Notes under the pieces: model-generated
Seen by the model: only the letters and a program-made list of their open reading frames with translations
Database searches by the model: none
What the model was told of the DNA's origin: nothing
Shown here: piece by piece, positions 7,178 through 14,930 of the stretch
Layout of the letters: the number at the start of each line of letters is the position of its first letter
Position numbering within the stretch: the stretch's first letter is position 1
Made by a program: the position numbers and the translations under genes
From: Roseiarcus sp963782255
Lineage (GTDB): Bacteria; Pseudomonadota; Alphaproteobacteria; Rhizobiales; Beijerinckiaceae
Direction: 5' to 3'
Assembly: GCA_963782255.1 (NCBI GenBank)
Contig: CAWAIS010000001.1
Coordinates: 3,658,001-3,722,000, forward strand
Length of the DNA stretch: 64,000 bases

Positions 7178-8527
7178 ATGACCACCGTCAGCCCAAGTCA
7201 CGTCGCCCGGACCGACGTCCCCAACGATCTGGCGGCGCTCTGGATGCCGTTCACGCCGAACCGCGCCTTCAAGAAGCGACCGCGCCTCATTGCGCGCTCG
7301 AAGGACATGCATTACTTCACGCCGGAGGGCCACGAGATCCTCGACGCGGCGGCGGCGCTATGGTGCTGCAACGCCGGCCACAACCGCGCGCCAATTGTCG
7401 CCGCGATCCAGCGCCAGGCCGCCGAGCTCGATTTCACGCCGACGTTCCAGTTCGCTCATCCGCAGGCCTTCGCGCTCGCCTCTCGCTTGGCCGAACTGGC
7501 GCCGGCCGACCTCGATCATGTGTTTTTCTGCAACTCCGGGTCGGAGGCGGCGGACACGGCGTTGAAAATCGCCCTCGCCTATCACAACGTGCGGGGGCAG
7601 GGCTCGCGCCAGCGCCTGATCGGCCGCGAACGCGGCTATCACGGCGTCGGCTTCGGCGGCATTTCGGTCGGCGGCATGGTCAACAACCGGAAATTCTTCG
7701 GCATGCTGCTCGCCGGCGTCGACCATCTCCCGGCGACCTACAGCCGCGAGCATCAGGCCTTCACCAAAGGCGAGCCGGAGTGGGGGGGGCATCTCGCCGA
7801 CGCGCTGGAAGGAATCGTCGGCCTGCACGACGCCTCGACCATCGCCGCGGTCATCGTCGAGCCGATGGCGGGCTCGACTGGCGTCCTTCCGGCGCCGAAG
7901 GGCTATCTCGAGCGCCTGCGCGCGATCTGCGACAAATACGGCGTCCTGCTCATCTTCGACGAGGTCATCACCGGCTTCGGCCGGCTGGGCCACGCCTTCG
8001 CCGCTGAGCGCTACGGGGTCGTTCCCGACATGATCACCTTCGCCAAGGGCGTCACGTCGGGCGCCGTTCCGCTGGGCGGCGTGATCGTGCGCAAGGGGAT
8101 CTACGACGCATTCATGGCTGGCCCTGAACACGCGATCGAGCTCTTCCATGGCTACACCTATTCGGGCCATCCGCTGGCCTGCGCGGCGGCGCTGGCGGCG
8201 CTCGACGTCTATCGTGACGAGCGCCTGTTCGAGCGGGCGAAGGCGCTCGAGCCGAATTGGTGCGACGCGATCATGGGCCTGAAAGGTCTGCCGAACGTCG
8301 TCGACATCCGCTGCGTGGGTCTCACCGCCGCGATCGACCTCGCGCCGATCGCCGGCAGCCCGACCTTACGCGGCTACCATGTGCTCGAGCATTCGTTCCA
8401 CGAGGCCGGAATCATGCTACGCATTTCCGGTGATACGATCGAGCTGACCCCGCCGCTGATCATCAGCGAAGCGCAAATCGGCGAGATCATGGAGAAAGTC
8501 GCGGCGTCGATCAAAGCGGCGGCTTGA
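7178..8527 (+). CDS. Class III PLP-dependent aminotransferase (omega-amino acid:pyruvate type)
   Basis: This 449-residue enzyme belongs to the subgroup-II aminotransferases that move an omega-amino group (beta-alanine, putrescine-type or similar) to pyruvate. Visible signatures are CNSGSEAADTALK with the PLP phosphate-binding GSEA (121-124), RERGYHG, IVEPMAGSTGVLPAPKGYL, the LIFDEVITGFGR strand with the PLP-nitrogen Asp261, and the Schiff-base Lys290 in TFAKGVTSGAVPLGG. The ATG at 7178 has GGAG upstream. It lies 131 bases before an amino acid ABC transporter operon on the same strand, suggesting uptake and deamination of a related amine or amino acid. Substrate is inferred; the general class is certain. 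Confidence 0.92.
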   Translation: MTTVSPSHVARTDVPNDLAALWMPFTPNRAFKKRPRLIARSKDMHYFTPEGHEILDAAAALWCCNAGHNRAPIVAAIQRQAAELDFTPTFQFAHPQAFALASRLAELAPADLDHVFFCNSGSEAADTALKIALAYHNVRGQGSRQRLIGRERGYHGVGFGGISVGGMVNNRKFFGMLLAGVDHLPATYSREHQAFTKGEPEWGGHLADALEGIVGLHDASTIAAVIVEPMAGSTGVLPAPKGYLERLRAICDKYGVLLIFDEVITGFGRLGHAFAAERYGVVPDMITFAKGVTSGAVPLGGVIVRKGIYDAFMAGPEHAIELFHGYTYSGHPLACAAALAALDVYRDERLFERAKALEPNWCDAIMGLKGLPNVVDIRCVGLTAAIDLAPIAGSPTLRGYHVLEHSFHEAGIMLRISGDTIELTPPLIISEAQIGEIMEKVAASIKAAA

Positions 8528-8658
8528 GGCGAAGCATCCGCGGACCATAATTTGAGCATCGCCTTCCGTTCACAAGCGCGCCTGCGGCCTGTATGACTTC
8601 TTTAACCCGCGGGTCCCCCGGGGGCTATGAGGATGAACGCAACCGCCGGGAGAGGCAG

Positions 8659-9519
8659 ATGGACTCGAAATTCGCGCAATCCTTTATCGTCGGCGCGTCG
8701 CTCGCCGCCGCCCTGGCGCTTGCGCCAGCCGCGCACGCCAAGGACTGGAAGACCGTCGTCATCGGCATGGAGGGCGCGTACGAGCCGTGGAACCTCACGG
8801 ATTCGAGCGGCAAGATCGTGGGCTTCGAGCCCGATCTGGCGATGGATCTCTGCGAGCGCGCTGGACTCGAATGCAAGATCATCGCGCAGGACTGGGACGG
8901 CATGATCCCGGGCCTGAAAGCCGGCAAGTTCGACGTGATCATGGACGGCATGTCGATCACCCCCGACCGCGAGAAGGAGATCGACTTCTCGAAGCCCTAC
9001 GCCGCCTCGCCCGGCTCCTTCCTCGCGCCGAAGGACAGCCCGCTCGCCAAGGCGCCCGACGCCGGCAAGCTCATCAATCTCGACAAGGATCCGAAGGAAG
9101 GCGACGTCGCGATCAAGGGCGTCCAGGCCGCGCTCAAGGGCAAGACGCTCGGCGTCCAGGTCTCGACGACGCACGCCAATTTCGCGAACCAGTACCTGAA
9201 GGACGTCGCTACCGTCAAAGAATACAAGACCACCGACGACCGCGACCTCGACCTCAAGTCCGGCCGGATCGACGCCTCGCTCGACGATCTTCCGACCAAC
9301 ATGGCGACCGCGTCGAAGCCCGACGCCAAGGACCTCGGCATCGTCGGTCCGAAACTCATCGGCGGCGTGTTCGGCGTCGGCGAGGGCATGGGACTCCGCA
9401 AGAGCGATTCGGACCTGACCGCCAAGTTCGACAAGGCTCTCGCGGCGGCGATCGCCGACGGAACGGTGAAGAAGCTTTCGGAGAAGTGGTTCAAGATCGA
9501 CATGACGCCCCAATCGTGA
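8659..9519 (+). CDS. Amino acid ABC transporter periplasmic binding protein (LAO/His type, SBP_bac_3)
   Basis: The 286-residue precursor has a signal peptide (MDSKFAQSFIVGASLAAALALAP, cleavage after AHA) and a family 3 solute-binding fold: VVIGMEGAYEPWN, GFEPDLAMDLCERAG, DWDGMIPGLKAGKFDVIMDGMSITPDREKEIDFSKPY, then LGVQVSTTHANF and DLKSGRIDASLDD. ATG 8659 is preferred over the longer reading from 8593 because it has a ribosome-binding site (ggagag) and opens directly on the signal peptide. The domain resembles lysine/arginine/ornithine or histidine binding proteins, and the Asp-rich pocket would suit a cationic amino acid; this is inference. It is the first gene of a four-gene transporter operon. 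Confidence 0.92.
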   Translation: MDSKFAQSFIVGASLAAALALAPAAHAKDWKTVVIGMEGAYEPWNLTDSSGKIVGFEPDLAMDLCERAGLECKIIAQDWDGMIPGLKAGKFDVIMDGMSITPDREKEIDFSKPYAASPGSFLAPKDSPLAKAPDAGKLINLDKDPKEGDVAIKGVQAALKGKTLGVQVSTTHANFANQYLKDVATVKEYKTTDDRDLDLKSGRIDASLDDLPTNMATASKPDAKDLGIVGPKLIGGVFGVGEGMGLRKSDSDLTAKFDKALAAAIADGTVKKLSEKWFKIDMTPQS

Positions 9520-9536
9520 CGCCCCGATAAGGAACT

Positions 9537-9572
9537 GAGACGCGCCGCTTTGGGCTGAAAGCGGCGCGTCTC
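9537..9572 (+). terminator. Strong hairpin between binding-protein and permease genes
   Basis: A perfect 15-bp stem (gagacgcgccgcttt, 9537-9551, and its inverse at 9558-9572) encloses a 6-base loop gggctg. It follows the binding-protein stop by 18 bases and precedes the permease start by 15. There is no T run behind it, so it is more likely a partial terminator or an mRNA 3-prime stabiliser that allows the binding protein to be made in excess over the membrane subunits, as known for other periplasmic binding protein operons. Confidence 0.8.
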
Positions 9573-9587
9573 GTCTGGGGCTCCCCC

Positions 9588-10304
9588 GTGGACAACCTCG
9601 CAATCTTCGGCTTCGGCGAGGGCGGCTGGGGCTTGGCGCTTCTGGAAGGCGCCGCCATGACGCTGCTGGTCTCGGCGGTCGGCCTCCTCGTCGGCGCGGC
9701 GATCGGCGGGCTCATCGCCTGGTCGCGGCTCTCGGGACATCGTCTTGCGGGCGCCGTGGGGCAGGCCTACGCGGCTCTGTTCCGCGGATTGCCGGAACTG
9801 CTCATCGTCTATTTCGTCTATTTCGGCACCTCGACGCTCTTGACCGAAGCGGCCCAACTCGTCGGACACGAGGGCTTCGTCGGCGTGCCCTCCTTCGCCG
9901 CAGGCGCGCTTGCGGTCGGCGTCATCTCCGGCGCCTATCAGGCGGAAGTGTTCCGCGCGGCCTATCTGGCGATCTTGAAAGGCGAGCTCGAGGCCGCGGT
10001 CAGCGTCGGCATGAACCGCGCGCTGATGTTCCGCCGCATCATCCTGCCTCAGGTTCTGCGCTTCGCGCTGCCGGGCCTCGGCAATCTGTGGCAGGTGGCG
10101 CTGAAGGACTCCTCGCTCATCTCGGTCACGGGGCTGACGGAGCTCATGCGGATCAGCCAGGTCGGCGCGGGCTCGACCCACCGGCCCTTCGCCTTCTATC
10201 TCGGCGGCGCGGCGCTCTATCTCGTGATGACGCTGGCGACGACGCGTCTCTTCGACGTCGCGGAAGCGCGCGCGACCCGCGGCATGCGCCGCGCGGCGGG
10301 GTAG
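9588..10304 (+). CDS. Amino acid ABC transporter permease (HisQ-like)
   Basis: A 238-residue inner-membrane subunit with about five hydrophobic segments and the HisMQ-type N-terminal region LLEGAAMTLLVSAVGLLVG, the LFRGLPELLIVYFVYFG element, and the EAA-loop EAAVSVGMNRALMFRRIILPQVLRFALPGLGN that contacts the ATPase. It starts with GTG at 9588. It forms a heterodimer with the next gene product. The match to histidine/lysine-arginine-ornithine permeases is clear, exact substrate not. Confidence 0.92.
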   Translation: MDNLAIFGFGEGGWGLALLEGAAMTLLVSAVGLLVGAAIGGLIAWSRLSGHRLAGAVGQAYAALFRGLPELLIVYFVYFGTSTLLTEAAQLVGHEGFVGVPSFAAGALAVGVISGAYQAEVFRAAYLAILKGELEAAVSVGMNRALMFRRIILPQVLRFALPGLGNLWQVALKDSSLISVTGLTELMRISQVGAGSTHRPFAFYLGGAALYLVMTLATTRLFDVAEARATRGMRRAAG

Positions 10305-10310
10305 GCGCCG

Positions 10311-11003
10311 ATGGACTTCGACTTCATCGCCAAGTCCTTCGTCCGGCTCATCAGCGCGCTGCCGCTGACGCTCTCGGTCTGGTTCCTGTCGGTCGTGCTC
10401 GGCGGGTTCGTCGCGGCGGGCGTCACCTGGATGCGGGTGAGCGGCGTGAAGCCGTTCGAATGGTTCGCCCGCGCCTATGTCGCGATCTTTCGCGGCACGC
10501 CGCTCCTGATCCAGCTCTTCATCGTCTACTACGGCCTGGCATCGCTGCCCGCCGTGCGAGCGAGCTTCGTCTGGCCGTTGCTGCGCGACGCGTTCATCTG
10601 CGCGGTTCTGTCGCTGGGCCTCTGCACTGCGGGCTATCAGACGGAGATTTTTCGCGGCGCTCTGCTCGCCGTGCCGCCGGGACAGGTCGAGGCGGCCCGC
10701 GCCTGCGGCATGTCGGGCCCGCTGCTGTTCCGACGCGTGATCTTTCCGATCGCGCTGAGGCACGCGCTGCCGGCCTATTCGACCGAGATGATCTCGATGG
10801 TGAAGGCGACCGCGCTCGTGTCCCTCATCACCCTCTGGGACGTCTTGAGCGTCGCGCTCAAGATCCGTAACGACACGCTCGTCACCTACACCCCACTCCT
10901 CATCGCCGGCGCGATCTATTTCGTGGTCAACTACATCCTCGGCGCCGCGTTCCTGGCGCTGGAGCGCTACGTCTCGCCGCACCTGCGCCCGCGGCCGAGC
11001 TGA
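10311..11003 (+). CDS. Amino acid ABC transporter permease (HisM-like)
   Basis: A 230-residue second permease with the same fold: LISALPLTLSVWFLSVVLGG, the IFRGTPLLIQLFIVYYGLA motif, and the EAA-loop EAARACGMSGPLLFRRVIFPIALRHALPAYSTEMISMVKATAL. It begins 7 bases after the HisQ-like stop, so the two are tightly co-translated. The combination of GTPLLIQ here and GLPELLI in its partner is the usual HisM/HisQ asymmetry. Confidence 0.92.
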   Translation: MDFDFIAKSFVRLISALPLTLSVWFLSVVLGGFVAAGVTWMRVSGVKPFEWFARAYVAIFRGTPLLIQLFIVYYGLASLPAVRASFVWPLLRDAFICAVLSLGLCTAGYQTEIFRGALLAVPPGQVEAARACGMSGPLLFRRVIFPIALRHALPAYSTEMISMVKATALVSLITLWDVLSVALKIRNDTLVTYTPLLIAGAIYFVVNYILGAAFLALERYVSPHLRPRPS

Positions 11004-11012
11004 AGGGAAGCC

Positions 11013-11789
11013 ATGCCTGCCGAGACGCCCGCCCTCACCGTCAAGGACATGCGCAAGCGCTTCGGCTCGCTGGAAGTCTTGAAGGGCGTCTCGCTCACCG
11101 CCAACGACGGCGACGTGATCTCGATCCTCGGCTCGTCGGGATCGGGCAAGAGCACCTTCCTGCGCTGCATCAATCTTTTGGAGACGCCCGACGAGGGCGT
11201 CGTCACGGTCGCGGGCGAGGTGATCAAGATGCGCAAGCGCGGCGACGGTCTGGCCGAGGCCGCCGACCGCCGCCAGGTCGATCGCATCCGCTCCGAACTC
11301 GGCATGGTGTTCCAGAGCTTCAACTTGTGGTCGCATCTGACGGTGCTCGAAAACCTGATTGAGGCGCCGGTGCATGTGCAGAAGCGTGCGCGCGCCGAAT
11401 GTGTCGAGGAAGCGCGCGCGCTGCTTCAGAAAGTCGGCATCGACGACAAGTGGAATTATTATCCCGCCCACCTCTCGGGCGGCCAGCAGCAGCGCGCGGC
11501 GATCGCCCGCGCGCTCGCCATGCGGCCGAAGGTGATGCTGTTCGACGAGCCGACCTCCGCGCTTGATCCCGAGCTGGTCGGCGAGGTCCTGCGCGTGATG
11601 CGGGCGCTGGCCGAGGAGGGCCGCACGATGCTGGTCGTCACCCACGAGATGGGCTTCGCCCGCGACGTGTCGACCCGTGTCATGTTTCTGCATCAGGGCC
11701 TGGTGGAGGCCGAGGGCGAGCCGGACGCGCTCTTCTCCGGCGCGACCTCGGAACGGTTCCGGCAATTCATCTCGAAGGAGCGGGGGTAG
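11013..11789 (+). CDS. Amino acid ABC transporter ATP-binding protein (HisP-like)
   Basis: The 258-residue ATPase has Walker A GSSGSGKST, the Q-loop (GMVFQSFNLWSHLTVLEN), signature LSGGQQQRAAIARALAM, Walker B VMLFDEPTSALDPELV and the H-loop VVTHEMGFAR. An insertion after Walker A carrying the sequence EVIKMRKRGDG is characteristic of HisP/GlnQ-type importers. It starts 9 bases after the preceding permease and closes the transporter operon. Confidence 0.95.
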   Translation: MPAETPALTVKDMRKRFGSLEVLKGVSLTANDGDVISILGSSGSGKSTFLRCINLLETPDEGVVTVAGEVIKMRKRGDGLAEAADRRQVDRIRSELGMVFQSFNLWSHLTVLENLIEAPVHVQKRARAECVEEARALLQKVGIDDKWNYYPAHLSGGQQQRAAIARALAMRPKVMLFDEPTSALDPELVGEVLRVMRALAEEGRTMLVVTHEMGFARDVSTRVMFLHQGLVEAEGEPDALFSGATSERFRQFISKERG

Positions 11790-11937
11790 GGCCTTCGGGC
11801 CTAATGGCGGCGCTGGCCGGCGCAATGGGGCCCCAGGCGAAATGCGGCCGCATTGGGATGCTAGGGGAGCCCCGCCGCCAAACCCAGCGTGACCTCGGCC
11901 GTTCCGGCAGGCCTCAACTTGAAGCAGAGGAACTCCC

Positions 11938-12462
11938 ATGAACAAGCACGACGACAAGGGCAGAAACGCGTTGGCGACGCCGACGGATCTTTCGGAGAAC
12001 GGGGTCAAGGCGATTGCGGGAGCGCTGAACGGGCTCGCCGCCGACGCCTTCGCCCTTTACGTCAAGACCAAGAACTTTCACTGGCACATGAGCGGGCCGC
12101 ATTTCCGCGACTATCACCTCCTGCTCGACGAGCAGGGGACGCAGATTTTCGAGATGATCGATCCGCTCGCCGAGCGTGTGCGCAAGCTCGGCCAGACCAC
12201 GCTGCACTCGATCGGCCACATCGGCAAGCTGCAATCGGTCAAGGACAACGACGTCGCGTTCGTGGGCCCGCTCGCGATGCTGAGCGAGCTTGCCGACGAC
12301 AACAAGGCGTTCGCCGCTTCCCAGCGCAAGACGCACGAGCTTTGCGACGACAACGGCGACGTCGCCTCAGCGAGCCTCCTCGAAGTCTGGATTGACGAGA
12401 CCGAGCGGCGGACCTGGTTCCTGTTCGAAGCTTGCCGCGGCGCCGACGACAGCGGACACTGA
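11938..12462 (+). CDS. dps: Dps family ferritin-like DNA-protecting protein
   Basis: Dps dodecamers bind DNA and oxidise Fe(II) with hydrogen peroxide at inter-subunit centres. The 174-residue protein has the Dps signature KTKNFHWHMSGPHFRDYHLLLDEQGTQ in two parts: the ferroxidase His residues in NFHWHM and the acidic partner in the DEQ helix, followed by the EMIDPLAERVRKLG helix and the C-terminal EVWIDETERRTWFLFE helix. The N-terminus carries lysines and arginines (KHDDKGRN) that could contact DNA. A GAGG ribosome-binding site precedes ATG 11938. It stands alone; OxyR or similar control is likely for the family but no operator was identified. Confidence 0.95.
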   Translation: MNKHDDKGRNALATPTDLSENGVKAIAGALNGLAADAFALYVKTKNFHWHMSGPHFRDYHLLLDEQGTQIFEMIDPLAERVRKLGQTTLHSIGHIGKLQSVKDNDVAFVGPLAMLSELADDNKAFAASQRKTHELCDDNGDVASASLLEVWIDETERRTWFLFEACRGADDSGH

Positions 12463-12648
12463 GCCTATGCTTCGTCCCGCAACGCGCGAACTGCGGCAAA
12501 CGTATCGGGTTGGGGGGCCCGCGGTCCAACTCGACGTCTGGGACAGGCTTTCAGCAAATCAAAACTGCGCAGTAGCGATTGACGCTGGCGGGTGACCGCC
12601 CGCAATTCGGCAACTATCGTCGCCGGGTCTGCAAAGCTCGGGATGGCA

Positions 12649-13182
12649 ATGCCGCGTCTGTTCACAGGTCTGGAACTGCCCTTGCGCGTCGCCGAGGCGA
12701 TCGCCTTGGCGCGCGGCGGCGTCGTCGGCGCGCATTGGATCGAGCCCGAGGACTACCACATCACGCTGCGCTTCATCGGCGACGTCGACGCACGCACCGC
12801 GCGTTACGTCGCCGAGACGCTCGACGAGATCCGCCGGCCGCCCGCTTCCGTGCGCTTCGAAGCGCTGAGCTGGTTCGGCGGCGACAAACCGCGCTCGATC
12901 GTCGCGAAGGTGAAGCCGGACCCGGCGCTCATGGACCTCCAGGCCGAGCAGGAGCGGCGCTTGAGACGCATCGGACTCCCGCCGGAGACGCGCAAGTACA
13001 CGCCGCATGTGACGCTCGCGCGGCTGCGCGGCGTCGGGCCGGCGCAAGTCGCCGACTATCTCGCCTCCCGCGGCGGACTCTCGGTCGATGCCTTCGCCGC
13101 GCAACGCTTCGTTCTCTTCTCGGCGCGCGACAGCGTGGGCGGCGGACCTTATGTCGTCGAGGCCGCGTTTCCGCTCGGCTAG
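12649..13182 (+). CDS. thpR: RNA 2',3'-cyclic phosphodiesterase (2H phosphoesterase, LigT/ThpR)
   Basis: The 177-residue protein opens MPRLFTGLELP, the standard ThpR start, and carries the two HxT motifs of the 2H phosphoesterase superfamily: HITL (His37) and HVTL (His120). The enzyme opens 2',3'-cyclic phosphates on RNA and can ligate tRNA half-molecules in vitro. ATG 12649 is chosen over GTG 12592 and ATG 12643 because it fits the family N-terminus and has GGGATGG at suitable distance. It is monocistronic, about 190 bases after dps; the intervening bases show no feature I can name. Confidence 0.92.
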   Translation: MPRLFTGLELPLRVAEAIALARGGVVGAHWIEPEDYHITLRFIGDVDARTARYVAETLDEIRRPPASVRFEALSWFGGDKPRSIVAKVKPDPALMDLQAEQERRLRRIGLPPETRKYTPHVTLARLRGVGPAQVADYLASRGGLSVDAFAAQRFVLFSARDSVGGGPYVVEAAFPLG

Positions 13183-13326
13183 CGCCTTCCTGGCCGGGCC
13201 GGGGAAAGGATCGCAGGGCGAGCTTGCGTGGTTCGCGTCGCGTGAATCTTGCCGGTCGCGTCTCGCAGCCTTGAGCCCACCGCTTTCCCCCGACGGCGCT
13301 TCCCGCGCGACCGGTTTCGACATGGG

Positions 13327-14007
13327 CTACAGGGCTTTCGCGTCCGTCAGCGCTTTTGCGAGCTCGCCATAATACTCGCACTCCTTCGAGCCGCAGATCT
13401 TCTCGATCGTCGCCAGCTGATCCTTGGCGAGATCGAACTTGCCCTCGATCACATAAGCCTCGCCCAAATACTCGCGCACCTGCGGGTAAGCGGGATCGAG
13501 CGCTACGGACTTCAGGTAATAGCCGATCCCCGTCGGTGCGGCCGAGCTTGCGGGTCGCGTAACCGCGATAATTAAGGGCGCGCGGGGTGTTGGGATTGTC
13601 GAGCGTGTCGAGCACGTCGATCGCCTCCTGGAAGCGGTCGGCCTTCGCCAGCGCGTAGGCGTATTCGGTGAGCTCCGAGTCCGGAAGAATGCCGCTGCGC
13701 CTCTGGAGGCAGACGTCGCTTCCGGTCCCACACCTGGCCGGGATTGCACGTGGTGAGGTCGTCCTGGATCTGCGCGCCCCACCACCTCCGCCTCCGCCCC
13801 CGCCCCCTGCTCCACCACCTCCTCCTCCGGCCCCTCCGCCAGCGCTCCGCCGCCACCGCCCCCTCCACCGCCCCCGCCCCCTCCGCCCGCGCCTGCTGCG
13901 ATGGCCGCCGGGGCGGCGAGCGCTAAGCCGAGGGCGAGTATGCTGCAAGATAGCGCAGCTGTGACCTTTCGGCCTGATCCGCGAAATAACTCCAACGAGC
14001 CGTGCAT
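13327..14007 (-). pseudogene. Secreted TPR-like protein with poly-glycine tract, frameshifted three times
   Basis: The gene starts at ATG 14007 with a signal peptide (MHGSLELFRGSG..., then LSCSILALGLALAAPAAIAAGA) and runs into a glycine tract encoded by a GGN repeat (about 13790-13890). Past the tract the expected sequence DDLTTCNPGQVWDRK is in a second frame, the next block ILPDSELTEYAYALAKADRFQEAIDVLDTLDNPNTPRALNYRGYATRKLGR is in a third frame, and the C-terminal block IGYYLKSVALDPAYPQVREYLGEAY returns to the first. The last two blocks are tetratricopeptide-like. Three indels are therefore needed. The repeat tract is slippage-prone, but the other two shifts lie in unique sequence, so decay or sequencing error is more likely than programmed switching. 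Confidence 0.75.
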
Positions 14008-14337
14008 CGCCGTACCCTTTCCCGTCGAAACGTGGAGCCTAAGGAACACGCGGGCGCGCGAATTATTCGGCGAGCGATCGGGTGCGCCTCCGGCGGCGCG
14101 CAGGATGTCGTCGCGTCATCATCCCCTGATCGCGCGTTTGTACTCTAATGCGCCATGAGCGACGCAAGCCGACGCGAGGTGCGGCAGGGGCTCGAGCAGT
14201 GCTTGGCGCGCCTCTAGCGCTACGCCTTGGTGCTGTCGTCCTCACGCGACGGCGAGCGGCGACCACCTTCCCCAGCGCGCATCGACTCTGGCGCCGGATT
14301 CGCGCTAAGGTCGCGCTGCGGCGCTGGAGATCGTGAG
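14008..14337. other. Divergent intergenic region
   Basis: This 330-base stretch separates the divergent TPR pseudogene and the secreted hypothetical gene. It must hold both promoters. Small frames here overlap on both strands and have no ribosome-binding sites, so I call no gene. I see no repeat or RNA structure that stands out. Confidence 0.5.
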
Positions 14338-14799
14338 ATGTCTCGTTCCCTCATTGAGAGGGCGGCCCGCACGTGCGTTGCGGCGTCGCTGTTCGTTTCG
14401 CTTGGGCTCGCGCCTGCCTTTTGCCATCCCATGTTCGCGCCTTCCCATCCCGCCGGCAAATTCGGCGCGGGACGCTTAGGCGGCCGGTCCGGCTTTGACC
14501 GGCCATTTCGGGGCCCACGCGAAAACCGTTGGGCGCGGGCCGGGAACGGCTGGCGCCGCAACGTCTCAGCCTGGAATGGCGCCGCCTACGGCGGATTTCC
14601 CCCGTGGGGAGGCGGCTTTCTCGGGGCGCCGCAGGTCGCCAGCGCAGCGCCGGTCGTGATCGGCGTCCCTGCGCCGGTCCCCGTTCCAGCCATGGCTCCG
14701 GCCGACGATCGGGCCCTTGAGGGCGGCTGCGTGATCCACATGCTGAAATATGACCGGGCTGGCAATTACATAGGGGAAAAGCAGTACAGCAATTGCTGA
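14338..14799 (+). CDS. Secreted hypothetical protein, Gly/Arg/Pro-rich
   Basis: A 153-residue precursor with a signal peptide (RTCVAASLFVSLGLAPAFCHP), a low-complexity middle rich in Gly, Arg, Phe and Trp, a proline/valine stretch (VVIGVPAPVPVPAMAP) and a C-terminal block GGCVIHMLKYDRAGNYIGEKQYSNC with two cysteines that could pair. ATG 14338 is chosen because it opens directly on the signal sequence; upstream codons in the frame look non-coding. The YDxxGNYxGxxQYxxC ending is seen in small secreted proteins of Hyphomicrobiales but has no known role. Confidence 0.7.
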   Translation: MSRSLIERAARTCVAASLFVSLGLAPAFCHPMFAPSHPAGKFGAGRLGGRSGFDRPFRGPRENRWARAGNGWRRNVSAWNGAAYGGFPPWGGGFLGAPQVASAAPVVIGVPAPVPVPAMAPADDRALEGGCVIHMLKYDRAGNYIGEKQYSNC

Positions 14800-14930
14800 G
14801 CCGGCGCGGGGCTCGTGCGGGCGCGCGACGGCGAGGCGCTCGCGTCAAAGGCTGGAAGAGCCTTTCGCACGCCAAGCGCCAAAGGCGAGCGCCTCTCGAC
14901 CCGCCGTCAATCGCGCTTGCCCCTTCCGGC

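Noticed and set aside
8997..12008. A 1003-codon minus-strand frame over the ABC transporter and dps genes
   Set aside because: It is antisense to five well-supported genes, is arginine/histidine-rich and has no domain resemblance.
12929..13948. Minus-strand 339-codon frame with a Gly-rich start and Arg-rich end
   Set aside because: It only contains one block of the frameshifted TPR gene; the rest reads antisense through thpR.
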